Below, in pieces: positions 48,630-60,648 of a stretch of 64,000 nt of DNA. The notes beneath the pieces were generated by a model, which did not search any database, was not told the DNA's origin, and saw nothing but the letters and a program-made list of their open reading frames with translations. Location of the stretch: positions 214,551 to 278,550 of the forward strand of contig MNCI01004604.1 of NCBI GenBank assembly GCA_015680685.1, in the 5' to 3' direction. A program made the position numbers and the translations under genes. How positions within the stretch are numbered: position 1 is the stretch's first letter; each line of letters begins with the position of its first letter. Origin of the DNA: Gnetum montanum. Taxonomy: Eukaryota; Streptophyta; Gnetopsida; Gnetales; Gnetaceae.

Positions 48630-50054
48630 GTATAAGCTTAGGTACGTGAGAGTACTGGAACCATGACTTAAAACTGATACCACAGAGAGTCCTGGCATCA
48701 TGACTATAAACTGATACCACATAGTGTCCGCAATGACGATAAACTAGCACCAGTCTAGCACGACAGTAAACTGCCATTGTTGCATTCACCAGAGTCCGCT
48801 AAGACTATAAACTAGTTTGCCTATTCATGGTCCGCTAAGACTAGAAACTGGCAATGCAATGTCCACCATGACGCTAAACGGAAAATGTCCAACAGGTTAT
48901 GACATAAAACTAACCCATGATAGTCCGCTAAGACTATAAACTGGCAAGTCCATTTCTGGTTCATCCATCTGCAACCACATTCATTCATCAGAATCACTGC
49001 ATCACTCGCTATCAAACCATCTTACCAGCATTGCTGTCATCTACATATAGTGTCTACAATCCCCCTCAGCATCTTTGTTTCATCTGCCACTGTGTAAGTC
49101 TAAGCTCACTTATTCACTCATGGTTTTCTTGTCTCCTTGGAGTTATGTTTGCAGGCTGAAACCCAGAATTTTTCGCACAAGAATGCATCTCACCACAAGC
49201 AGCAAGATGGGACAACATTCACAGCCCACAAGGCAAGGCTAAATCGAGCCATTCACTAGTACATCCCCATTTCCCAATGCATTCACTATCTACTCCCGCA
49301 CACACTCTACTCTGCCACACCATTGATACACCTAGTACATTCAAACTTTTGTAACACTTTGAAGCCGTTACAACACAAAACATAGCACTTGAGCATGAGT
49401 ACAAAATCAAAGCAAAGTTTATTCCAAAAAAAAGAACAAAAAAAAATGAGACCCCGGGCACTTCCCATAAGTCCCAGGCAGGAAGACAGTTGTCTCGAAA
49501 CCAAGTACTCATATCAAAACAATCAGAACACATCCAGTTGCATGACTTTGGCTCTCTGCCAATAGATCCCCCTAAACAAAGGGCCCATGTTCCTCCAAAG
49601 CATGCAACGCATGATCACATGGCTTTGGCTCTCCGCCAATAGGTTCACCCCTCAACATTAAAAAGGGGTCCTATTCCTCCGAAGAATGTAACACATTCTC
49701 TTGTGACTTTGGTCTCACCAATAAGTTCTCTTGATCACTAACCAAGAGTCTTGTTCCACCAAAGGATGCACGTCGCATGTCTGAAACTCCGAGTCTGCTA
49801 AATACTGGCTATTGACAAGGACCAGCATGCCGCGTATCTAAGCATCCCCTTTTCCTAGGACAATTCCCGGGATTAGTTATCAATCCCCGTAATCTCCACG
49901 ACCCCCAAATATAGAATTCCACTTTCCCAATCCCATGTACTACTGAACATGGAACGGTGACGTCTAGTCAGCAACGGACAAAGTCTCTATCAAGTTGCTT
50001 GTGGTGTTTTTCACTTCTTTGTCGATGCTTCTCGGGTCAATTCCTCCTAACTTC
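48630..50054 (+). repeat. B region between pol and polypurine tract, with TTAAACT-type repeats
   Basis: About 1.4 kb without a gene. 48655-48950 has eight or so copies of CATGACTATAAACTGATACC, ACGATAAACTAGCACC and GTCCGCTAAGACTATAAACTGG. The remainder is untranslated sequence collinear with 8032-9060 of A. Confidence 0.72.
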
Positions 50055-50068
50055 AACAAAGAGGGGCC
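50055..50068 (+). other. B polypurine tract
   Basis: AACAAAGAGGGGCC, two bases before the 3' LTR. Confidence 0.87.
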
Positions 50069-50070
50069 AA

Positions 50071-51205
50071 TGAAACACCACAAAATTCGAAGCTTAGTAC
50101 TTTTCCAACACCAAGCAGGTCCCTGGGACCCCAGACGAAAATAGCTACATTTGGTGTTAAACATGGAAACTTCAGAGAGCAGATGGTAAATTTTCACTAA
50201 GTATGCAATTCTAGCGTATACGCCCAAGTGTATGTTCATAGCGTATACGCCCAGCGTAGACGTCCAACGTAGACGTCCAGCGTACATGCCCAGCGTACAT
50301 GCCTCACATGTACGCTCAGTAGGTACAACAGATGTAGATGTCCAGCATGAAGTCTTCAAAGACCGCATGAAAACAGCACTGCAGAGCAAAAATTGACACA
50401 AGGTAGCAATCGTCAGCATATATGCTCCAACGTATACGCCCAGCCATCATCAGCGTACATGCCCAGTGTATACGCCTACCTGATACAGTGAATACACCCA
50501 GCGTATACACCCAGTAGATGTAATATATTGTATATTTGTAAATCTTATGCACCCGTTCAACGCGCCACATGTCTCCTAACCTGAGTCTAGCCTAACAACC
50601 AGTATAAAAGCCCCAATTTCCCACTTGCTCGAGGTCGGTTGGCAAAATCTGAAATCATACCAAAGAGAAATTATGCTGAGAACCAGAGCACAAAAACCTC
50701 TTACACTGGACAACCCTATACACTAAGCATACAATCTCTACGCTGTTCTTACAGTGTGATCTAGCCGCAGTCGTCCTTGCGTCCACTGGGGCTTTCGTCT
50801 GCCTCGTGTTCCACTCACAACTGCATTTGACCGGTGCATTGTATTTTCATTCTATAATACCATTGTTACATTTTCTTCCTACAATTGTTTACAGTCTACA
50901 TTAACTCTTACACATATTCTCTTTATGCTTCTTTACGTCTATGCTCTGTTCGCATCATTTACACTGTTCACGTTGTTTACACTCTGATACATGCCCGTTA
51001 CGCCATTTATGTATAACCCAGCGTATAACACTTCAGTGTACGTTCGGGGAAATCCTTGTCTGATCTACGTGCAAACCACCCAAGGTACTCTGCCTTTGTG
51101 CATTCCAGCTCGCCCTCAGTCAAAGGTAGGGTCTTTTGTGCACGTCCGGCGATCCCACGATCTTTGTTTCCTTCCAGCCGGAGATCGATGATGTCGGGCG
51201 GTACA
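50071..51205 (+). repeat. B 3' LTR
   Basis: 1,135 bases from TGAAACACC to GCGGTACA. Collinear with 16219-17392, slightly shorter through loss of some GCGTA words in U3 (about 50212-50515). TATA box TATAAAA at 50603-50609. Followed at once by the GAGAC duplication. Confidence 0.95.
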
Positions 51206-51210
51206 GAGAC

Positions 51211-53146
51211 AGCCAAGTCCTAGGATGCACTTGAAGGCATAGACGAGTCTATGTCTATTATGACCGAGGGATCATCGGGTACCTCCATTCATACTCATGA
51301 TAGTCTGGGGTTAGAGCCGGATGATGTACCCCTTACTGCAAGAAGAGCTGAGCGAGTTATCAAAGAAATCGTGGACCAGGCCAAAACAAAGCTGAAGAGA
51401 CATGAACGCGCAACTGAGGAAGCTTCTGATGTGAGGGAGCCACGAGTAAAGCACATAAGATTCAAGATGCCTAGTATGTAGACTTTTGCCAGCTTATTAT
51501 TTTATTATTTTCCTTTAGTCCATAATTTTTCCATTCGATCGCTTACATGTCGCTGACGTCTTTGGCTGGATTCGAGAAGTGAGGAAGCAGGCGCTAGAAA
51601 CCATTACGGAGGAGGAGGAGACGAACATGGAGAAGAATAATGAAGAGGAAAAAGTGGATAAGGATAAGGGAGGAGGAATGGAGGAATTAAAGGAGAGCAC
51701 CACGGAAACTGAGCCATTAGATGACCAGGGTGGTGTCAAACAAATATTCCACAGTTTTCTTCAGGGGAATCTAGATTTAGGCGATCCTCCAGAAGGTGAC
51801 GAGGAGCGTGGTATGTTTTTCTTTTATCTTATTTCAACTTGCCCTTTTAGTTGTTATTTCTACGGTATTTTATTTTCATGTTTTCATTTTTCAGACGAAG
51901 GCAACGAGACCAGGACAGTGCCCTTGGATGTACCTATGAAGACGGTTCCCCCTGAGAGGACCGCTGATGTTAGTTCCTGCACCTGTGAGCCATTTACTTG
52001 GTTTGAAATGCCAAGTAAGATGGATTTTGTGGCCGGAATCGCAGAAGAATTTGTCAAATGAATTCAGGAGGTCAACCCCAAAATAGGTATAATGTTTTTA
52101 AATGGCTTGCCATTTTAGAGTGCCATGCCCTGTTTCTGTTGTCTTAACATTTGATCTTTTCGTACACATAGGTGCCAAGTTAAGGTGGGATCCTTTCGAG
52201 GTGATTAGCATCGATAGTTTGGCTACACTACCCCCAGAGGTGGAACAGGTACCAAGGTCGATTTACAATGAGGTGGCGGAAAGCCTTGTCCATAACACCA
52301 ATTCGATGTGGACTTGTAGGCGATCCATCGAACAACTATGGTTGCAGATCTAGACAAAGGAGAAGGAAGTCTTTGAGCTATTAGTCAAACGCAACGACCT
52401 CAAAGCTCGTTATGAATTCGCTTCAGCCTGATTAGCAGGTGATAGTTCTTGGCAAACGTCTGAGATTATGTATAATAGATATTGGAACTTGTTAAATCGC
52501 CATGCGTCACTAACTCAGAGGTTCATGGAGCGTAAAGCCCAGATAGACCTATTGAATCTGAAGTGCCAGGATTGGAAGGCATTTGCCTCCAAGGTGCGTA
52601 AGTGGGGCCAGGATGAAAAGAATCATAAGCACCACTACAAGAAATCCTTGAAAGAAGTCTCAATAGAGAAACGACAACTTGAGATGTTCGTAGAGGGTTT
52701 GGGCTTACGTTCTGCATTCGATACCTTTGCGAAGAACACCGTAGTTGAGATGGAATCTCCTAAGAGGGTTATTACCACTGCTTATGAGGAAGTTATTGTG
52801 GGTGAATTTCCTTTGAAACGTCCAGTCTGGTCGGCTGTTAACAAGGGAAAGGCCTTGGCAAACGTCGACCTAGGCCTTGGTGAGACAGATTGGGCTAGTG
52901 TTTCAGAGGAAGAAATCCTTTGTCGATTGGAGTTCGGTTTGGGGAGATCTCCTATGGTAAGTATTTTGTCATTGTAAAATTAATTTGCTAAAGAATGTTT
53001 AAAATTTTGATGCTCTCTTGTTCTTATGTTGGTTGTCTCATTTTGTATTTTCAAGATGAAGGTGGTGACGATGCTCAAGAGGCTCCGCTAGGGCCCTTGA
53101 CATTGGTGGATCTAAAGGGGGCGATTCTCCCATCCCAGATGCTTAG
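51211..53146 (+). pseudogene. A antisense gene, 3' part (exons 4b to 8): basic/acidic linker and coiled-coil tail
   Basis: Continues 13645-16218 after element B. Exon 4b ends at 51473 with a basic stretch (RRAERVIKEIVDQAKTKLKR). Exon 5 (to 51810) is very acidic (TITEEEETNMEKNNEEE). Exon 6 is 51895-52086, exon 7 52172-52956, and the last exon runs from about 53055 to TAG 53144-53146. Donors GTATG/GTAAG and acceptors TTTTTCAG/ACATAG are clear; the last acceptor reads CAA where B has TAG. Exon 7 is Lys/Glu-rich with heptad-like spacing (KSLKEVSIEKRQLEMFVEGL) and a conserved DWASVSEEEILCRLEFGLG. Stops are present near 52059, 52351 and 52429. No match to a known family is recognised for this half. 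Confidence 0.75.
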
Positions 53147-53631
53147 TTTTCTTTTGTTTTTTAGTTTTGTCTTTGGAACTATGCCAACTCAAATGGATAC
53201 AGGAATTGTACCTTGAAAACTTTGAGATAAATGGAAACAATTGACAATTATAATTGTACAACATTGCATGTATATAAAATTTTTTTTGTTGGTTTTGAGT
53301 TTAATTGCACACATGACATGGCAATGTAAAATATTTTGGTTTATATTTTTTTTATTTTTTCTAAGTGTAACATGCAGATGTAATTACGAGAGGAGAAATG
53401 AAGCACAAGTGTGTGATCTAGTTTAAGGCCATTTCGGGCCTCTACGTGTAGCTTAAGGCCATTTCGGGCCTCTACGCGTAGTTTAAGGCCATTTTGGGCC
53501 CTGTCGTAAACAAGTAGCATTTCGTATAACGTGGATGGGTTTCTTGGTTGACCGACCATTTCTGATCATGGCTAGTTTTATGTCATTGAGGACATGCTAT
53601 AGTTTAACGTTGTTTTGGACTAGGGATGGTA
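53147..53631. repeat. A spacer between antisense-gene 3' end and protease, with GGCCTTAAACTA repeats
   Basis: No gene. 53420-53615 contains three AGTTTAAGGCCATTTCGGGCC-type units about 39 bases apart plus TTTTATGTCATTGAGGACAT and AGTTTAACGTTGTTTT. It mirrors 39652-39822 of B. The left part is T-rich. Confidence 0.75.
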
Positions 53632-56600
53632 TTATTTTAGGAGTTTTTTAATTTTCTTCTTTTTAATGTTAGGCGATGTGTCAATGGGTATGATTCTGTA
53701 TTCAGTGTCCCCTTCACTGATTACGTTAAATGGTAATTCGGCCCAAGGGACATCCAATGGAATGACTTCTATGTCAGTGTTTTCTCATGTTTTGAAATTT
53801 GTTATAAGTTCTGTGTTAGTTTCTACTTGAGACGGTGTATGTACAATGTCAGGTGTAGGAGTTTCTCTTTTAGGTGGATTTGGATTACTGCTTACTGGTT
53901 GTTTTTTGTTTACGTCGTTTTGACTAGGCTTTTCGAGTTCAACCTCTGAGCCTTGGTCCATGTCCATGTGTGATGAAACAATAGGTGTAGCCGCTTCCCC
54001 GTGTATGATGATTTCACCGCCCTCATAAGGTAGGTGAACTTATTGATGTATAGGGGAGGAGACTGCTTTGAGTTGGGCTAACCAGGGTCTTCCTAATATT
54101 AGGTTGAACCCCAGCATTTCGTCAACCACAACGAAGTCAGCAGACGTGAGAAACTGGTCCCTGCTATGAAGTCTAAGGTTATCATGCCTTTCACCATCAC
54201 GTGTGACCCGCTGAATGATTTTAAACATGTAGTCGCAGTCGGTTTGATTGACTCTGTTAGCCCTAGTTGTTCAATGATGGGGTATGGTACCACGTTGGTA
54301 GCGGCTCCATTGTCTACATGGACCCTATGTATCTTGAACTAGTTCATGCGTATCGTTATGAACATGGGGGCTGTTGTCACCTCCCCTATTTTCTTATCCA
54401 TTTTAATGTTATCGTTATGGAAGATTAGTGGTTTGGACGTTGACCCTTGGGGCGAGTACATTACCGCATGAATGGATGGTTCGTTTGGGGGTAAGTTCTC
54501 GCTTACTGAGACCGACGTTAACATGCGTACTAAGGCTTTGCGATGTGTTTGGGACATAAGAATCAAGTCATATAAGCTTAGCAAAGTGTTCTTATGCTTG
54601 AGTGCTTGTGTGACTTGTGTCAAAGCCGTTGCCAAATCTCTACTGTTGGGGGCGTTTGTATCAGTGGTAATTGGGTCCATTGGCCCCAATAGTTTTATTT
54701 TATGTTGTTTTGATCCATCGTTCTTGCTCAGAGCTATCGTTTCAAATGTAGCATGTTTTTTGGAGGGTTCACCCTCGTTGCCTGCGCTTGGTTGATGTTG
54801 GGTTGTGTCATGGGTACGGCGTTAAGTGGAGTGGGTTTAGGGGGTCCTAAAGCTAACCGTTGGCACTCCTTCTCCAATCGTTCATGCGTAAGCCTATTTG
54901 CTAAGCGTTCTCACATGTGGCGTGGAGGTGGACCTGGTCTTAGAGCTTTGGGTTGCCCTGGGATTCACACCACATACGGAGGCAGGTGGGGTTGCGGGTG
55001 GACAGTTGGATGTGGTTGGATGGAAGACTAGCTAGACACCTTGATGACATAGGGACTAGGTTTACCCTGCATATGTGAGGTAGAGGCTTGGACTTCTTCT
55101 ATTGCAACTGCGGGTGGCACTTAGACTACAAAAGGGACAGGCCGAGTAGGAGGGGTTAATAGGTTTGGGGTGGTGCCAGCGAGAGGTATGCGTACTACGT
55201 AAGGTTTTTGCGGAGCCTATGATGGTTGAGGAATGGATGTGGATGGAGTAGGAGGAACATGTACTACAAATGGTTTGTTAGGTACCTGTTGTCTATACTC
55301 AGGGTAGACGGTGTTGATGTTGGGTGTCTCAGGTTCATCATCAAGGCAGATTGTATTGATAACGTACGACACCTCTTTGGTATTCAGAGGGTCTTTATAC
55401 ATCCCCATAGCCTAATTCTAAGGTTGGACCGGGTTGGCCTCATCAAAGGTGATTTGGCCTTCATCGATCATCCACTGTATGTCCTGCTTCAGCGTAAAAT
55501 AGTAATCCATGTTGTGCCCATTGCGTTGGTGATAATCGCAGAAGCGATCCATTCTAAAACCTTTGGGCACTGGAGGCTCATCAGGCGTTGCTAGGATTGG
55601 GTTCTGAATGAGTTGATAGAACTGGTCATGTCTCTGGATGGCTACAGGGGATAACTATTTATGTTTCATTAACCCAGCTTTCAGGAGTTGATCGAAGAGC
55701 TGGGATGGCTTCATTGGTAGAGGCATATATTGAGAGGGTTCTTTCCCCTCGAAATTTCGCGTACGGTTTGTTGTTGGGTTCTGCGATAATGATGATTTCG
55801 GCGCGGTTGTGGGAATAGGTTTATTATAGTTAGTAGGGGCTATGGGTGGCTTATTTTGATGTGCCATGTTTGCTTGTTGTGCTCCTGCTATTGCTGCTAT
55901 AGTTTTTTTAGCCTTCTCTTTATCTTTTTTAGTGTGTTGATTTTTAAAGGCTAAGTATGTAGGGTCGTGGCTGTTTTGAGCCGCCTCTTCTATGTTTTTA
56001 ATTTGTACAAAAGCTTGGTTAAGGTTATGCGCATTAAGATAGTACAACTTGGATTTAAAAAAGTCATTAATGGCCCCTTTTAGAATAGTAAGCAGGTATG
56101 TTTGGGAGATTGGCTCATGTAGCTCATTGAGAGCAGTGCTCCATCTCTGAATGAATTTCTGCACAGGTTCGAGTAGCGCTTGGTTAACCTGTATAAGGAT
56201 GTCCAATGTCACCTTAGGTTTCAAGTTATATTTGAACCTGGTCATGAACTAATGTAAAAACTCTTCCAAGGAGAATATAGAGTTCCTCAGCAAGGCTCGG
56301 TACCAATCGAGTGCTCTCCCAGCAAGGGACATAGGGAACAATCACAAAATGACATGGGGCCATGCTTGGAGTAACGTGCATTCTAACCTAAATGTTATGA
56401 GGTGTGCACTGGGGTCTGTCTCCCCATTATACTTAGTTAGTGTTGGCAATGATATGCCTTTGGGCAAGGTTAGAGGCAGGACGGAAGGGCTGATGGGGTC
56501 ATCGTGGTAGAAATCCACTACCTTCAGCTCTCCGTCGGTAGCTGTTTTGAGGTGCTTTACCTCGTCAGTAAGTTCTTGCATTAATTTTTTGGCGTTTGCC

Positions 56601-57705
56601 CATTCTTGGGCACTCAGTGACATGGTAGCTTGAGGCTGTGGTATATTGTACAAGTTAGAGTGTTGGATGGTAGGTTGAAAGGCTGAAAGTTGTACGGTTG
56701 GTTGCTGTGTTTGTGGGATGTTTATAGCGTGTGCACCAGGTGCGGCACATTGTAGGTGAGGGGTTGTTGTTGCTGCAGTTGTAGTTGTACTTGGGGAATG
56801 GTGGCTGGTGGAATCATATCGGATGGCACATGGTGGTGAGAGGGTTGATGCGATGGCATACCCATTGCCACCCATTGAGCGGTCACGTTTTGTGCAAGAA
56901 CCCCCTGTTGGGTTATAGTGGTGGAAGGGGCCCCGTGCGTTTGGATGTAGGGGATGTAGTGGGCAGACGTGGATGCTGGTATCACATGTGGCATTCCTAT
57001 CACTCGAGGTGAGAAGGTGGCTCCCATGTTACTGTGTGGGGGTGCTTGCGAGGATGGGCTTGCTGTTGCAGCGGGGATGATAGCTAGAGGGAGGGTGCTG
57101 AATTGCGGGTCAATCAGAGGAGGAACATGAGCAAATGAGGATGTTTCTAGCAGAGGCATTTGTGCATGGGTGAGCCTGAGGGGCTGGAAGGGCATGACCT
57201 CCCCTGTGCCTAGATGAAACATGGGGTTGACATAGTTTTGTGGGCTGAGGGTGTGATAGGAGTCTTTGTGTTTAGATTGGGCAGCGAACTCGTCCTCCTC
57301 TTCCGGTTGGAAATCCACTGCAGGGTAATCCAACGATTGGCTCCTTTGCAAGAGGAGTCGTGTGACGAGCTCTGAGTACTGTTCTAGCATAGGGATTATA
57401 TCGTACAAGGAAGGGATGAACTCATGTCCCCCCCTATAGAAGAGTTCATACTACCTCTTTCCCTCCATTTCAGCTCGATCTACTGCCAGACCAGCTTGTA
57501 TCTTCACACATATGAAGTTATACTAGTCCTGAGTTATAATGTTAGAGGTTGGGTTCCTCCCTTGCAACCTTAGGGACCGGCAGGGCCCTGCTGTGAGTTG
57601 TTCCGTGGGCTGGTGGATGACCATGATGCCCACGACGTCGGTGACTTGAGCGGTTGCGGTGGTGGTGTTTACGGGATTCATGATGACCTGTTGACGGTAT
57701 GACAT
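53632..57705 (-). pseudogene. gag-pro: A gag-protease
   Basis: Read on the - strand from MSYRQQVIMNPVN (57705) to TAA 53632-53634 after a Lys-rich tail. It shows RLQGRNPTSN, a Pro/Gln-rich region, the gag core (LTKYNGETDPSAHLITFR, RFKYNLKPKV, KSKLYYLNAHNLNQAF; about 56500-55950), a knuckle-like segment near 55540, PFVVHVP-type repeats near 55270, and protease with VPYPIIEQLGL and FNLILGRPWLAQL (54270-54080). At least three frameshifts and several stops. Confidence 0.9.
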
Positions 57706-58231
57706 GGTGTAGAGGTGCAAAATTAGTGTACTTAGTATAGCGTAAACTTAGGTGGTAATGTGTAGCGTATACACTTCAACATCCAGCATATAGCATCAGC
57801 GTATACAACGTATAGGGATGGAGCATATAAGGTCAGCGTAGACAAGTCTACAGCATAAGGAGTGCAGCGTATACAGCGTCAGGGTGCAGCGTACAGAGTG
57901 GTATAAATGAACACTAGAGTGAACTAGTTTTCAGCGTAAAGAGAATAGCGTAAACAGAATTGCAGAGAAAATTTGTAGCATAGACAAAACCTACAGCGTA
58001 AAAATGTACAGCATAAACTTTATTAGTTGTGTATGGCGTAAGAAAACTCTGCGGCGTGAAGTGTGTAGCGTATGTGTTGCAATGTAGATGCTGGGGATTC
58101 TGTGGATAGAGTCCATGTGGAGTTAACAGCGTAGATGCTGGAAAACTTGCAGAGAGTGAGTTTTGAATAGGGCAGCGTAAATGTTGATCAGCGTAGACGC
58201 TGGGGAGTGTGAAGGTAAGGTTTTAGATGGA
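57706..58231 (-). repeat. A untranslated leader, GCGTA-rich
   Basis: No gene. Dense in CAGCGTA and GCGTATACA words, homologous to B's leader 17417-18014 read in the other direction. It shows what B's leader looked like before C was inserted. Confidence 0.8.
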
Positions 58232-58250
58232 GGCCCTCATTCTAGCGCCA
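58232..58250 (-). other. A primer-binding site
   Basis: TGGCGCTAGAATGAGGGCC on the - strand, five bases from the LTR end. This is the best-kept first half of the family's primer-binding site. Confidence 0.8.
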
Positions 58251-58255
58251 ATTTC

Positions 58256-59555
58256 TGTACCGCCTGAAATCGTCAGTCTCCGGCTGGAAGGAAACAGAGA
58301 CCGTGGGATCACAGGATGTGCACAGAAGACCCTACCTTTTCCTAAGGGTGAGCTGGAATGAACAAAGGTAGAGTACCTTGGGTGGTCCACATGCGGATCA
58401 GACAAGGATTTCCCCGAATGTACACCAAAGTGCTATACGCTGGGTTATAAGTAAACGACGTAACGGGCATGAATCGGAGTGTAAACCACATAAGTAGCAT
58501 AAACGATGTGAATAGAGCATAGATGTAAAAAAGCGTAAATAGAATACATGCAAGAATTAATGTGGACTGTAAACAATTGTAGGAAGAAAATGTAACAATG
58601 GTATTACAGAATGAAAATACATGCACCAGTCAAATGCAGTTGTGAGTGAAACACAAGATGGATGAAAGCCCTAGTGGGTGCAGGGATGATTGCAACTGGT
58701 TCACACTGTAAGCACAACGTAGAGGCTTTATGCTCAGCGTACAGGGTTGTCCATCATAAAAGGTTTTGAGCTCTAGTTCTCAGTGTCTTTGTTCTCTGGT
58801 ATGCTCTAGGAATTTGCTAACCGTTTGGATTTCGTTAAAATTTGGGGTTTTATACAAGTTTTGACTGTAGACTTGGGTTGGACGACACGTGGTGCGTTGA
58901 CCAGGTGCAAGGGCATAAAATTTACAAGTGTACAACATGTTACATTTGCCAGGCATATATGCTGGGCGTATATGCTATCTTCAGTGAGCGTAGACTATGG
59001 GTGTATACGCTGGGGGTGCTGAGTGTATGCAAACTTGGACATAGATGTCATTGACGCTGGCGTATACGCTAGGCGTATACGCTGATGGATGCTAGGTGTA
59101 CATGCTGGGGCTTATACGCTGACGTGCTAGGCATATACACTGGGGTGTACATGCTGCTGTGGTGGGCATATACGTTGATGGTTGCTGCCTTGTGCCAAAT
59201 CTCACTCTGTAGTGTTGTTTTCATGTCATCTTTGGAGGTTTCATGCTGAGCGTATGCACCTGTTGTTCCTGGTGAGCATACATGTGGGGCATGTATGCTG
59301 GGTGTGTATGCTGGACGTCTACGCTAGGCATATATGCAGGGTGTATACGCTGAGAATTTGAGCGTATATGTTGGGAACATACACTTGGGTGTATACATTG
59401 GGCGTATACGCTGGAATTGCATACTTAGTGAAAATTGAGCATCTGTTCTCCGAAGTTATCATGTTTAACACCAGACGTAGCTGTGGTCGTTTGGGGGTCC
59501 CAGGGACTTGCTTGGTGTTGGACAAGTACTAAGCTCCAAATTTTGTGGTGTTTCA
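58256..59555 (-). repeat. A 5' LTR
   Basis: 1,300 bases, TGAAACACC to GCGGTACA on the - strand. GCGTATACGC-type words fill U3 (about 58950-59420). The TATA box (TATAAAA, - strand) is at 58848-58854. Collinear with 6755-8015. The TTGAC target duplication lies just outside at 59556-59560. Confidence 0.94.
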
Positions 59556-60648
59556 TTGACTTGTGTTAATAATGACCAAGTGCAAAGAATAGTTAGCGAA
59601 GTCCATGAAGGCCTATGTGGAGGACACATAGCCTTGGAAGCCATGGCCGCTAAAATCAGATGCTTAGGGTATTACTGGCTGTACATGGAACGAGATTGCC
59701 TTACCAAAGTTAAGACATGTGACACATGCCAACATTACACAAATATGATACACATGTCACCAACTGAATTTCATACTACATAGATCACTTGGCCATTCCA
59801 ACGATGGGGACTAGACATCATAGGCCCCATCATGCCTAAATCTTTTGTAGGACATAGCTTCATTATCACCGCCACTGAGTACTTCACGAAGTGGGTCAAG
59901 GCTATTCCCCTACAAAAGACTACAGCTCAATAGGTCTACCATTTCATCTTGGAAAACATAGTAACCAGGTTTGGGCTTCCCATGACTATTGTGACCAAAA
60001 ATGGCCCATAATTTAGTAACATCGAAACCAAATCATTTTGCAATAACCTTGGTATTGAGCAATATTTTTCTTCACCTTATTACCCACAAGAAAATGGTTA
60101 AGTAGAAGAAACAAACAAGGTGGTTATCAATTTACTCAAAAGGATGCTCAGCAGCAACAAGAAATGATGGCATGAAAAAATCCTCTATGTGCTATGGCCC
60201 TATCGTACGATTTGCAGAATAGCTACTAGTAGGACACCCTACAGCCTAGTCTATGGATCTGAAGTAGTGTTGCCCCTTGAACTATAGGTTTCCTCATTGT
60301 AGATGGTACTCTCCATGGTTATAAATGAGACTCAACACAATCAGTCCAAGATCATGGATCTAGACTCAGTGGAGGAGAAACCCATCCAAAGACTCAACAC
60401 CATTGAAAAATATTAGGATAGGTAAAAGCAAAAGCATCATCGCAACCTGCAATAATGACCGATTAAGAAAGGAGACTTGGTTCTTAAGGCTATTCGTGAA
60501 CCAGTGAGAAAATTCTCTGCAAGCTGGGAAGGCCCCTTCTTGGTCGTCAATGCATACGGCAATAGAGCATTCAGGCTAGCAGACAGCGATGACAATGAAC
60601 TTTAAAATCTAGTGAATCATATGTATCTGAAGCAGTACCACATTTAGA
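59556..60648 (+). pseudogene. pol: D pol, 3' part: integrase
   Basis: Integrase with GHIALEAMAAKIRCLGYYW, CDTCQHYTNMIH, the catalytic core around 59810-60130 (the TDNGPQF motif reads TKNGP with a stop beside it near 60008) and the GPF-type tail (about 60525-60600), ending at TAG 60646-60648. The second catalytic Asp is replaced by Lys. Many stops; dead copy. Confidence 0.9.

Larger units (their letters stand above)
16219..51205 (+). mobile_element. Element B: Tat-lineage retrotransposon carrying element C inside it
   Basis: Bounded by LTRs 16219-17392 and 50071-51205 with a perfect GAGAC duplication outside. It sits in exon 4 of A's antisense gene, in the opposite orientation to A. Without C (18015-35373) it is about 17.6 kb. 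It carries a primer-binding site, leader, gag-protease, opposite-strand gene, pol and polypurine tract. Its LTR family is the same as A's. A hand comparison of the first ~170 LTR bases shows roughly 5-6% difference between its two ends. Confidence 0.95.
6755..59555 (-). mobile_element. Element A: Tat-lineage retrotransposon carrying element B inside it
   Basis: A complete element on the - strand. Its LTRs are at 58256-59555 (5') and 6755-8015 (3'), both starting TGAAACA and ending TACA when read on the - strand. A perfect 5-bp target duplication, TTGAC, lies at 6750-6754 and 59556-59560. After subtracting B (16219-51205 plus its 5-bp duplication) A is about 17.8 kb. Gag-protease, the opposite-strand gene and pol lie in order from high to low coordinates. 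A rough hand comparison over about 185 bases of the two LTRs gives near 12% difference, more than for B or C, as its outer position predicts. Confidence 0.93.
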
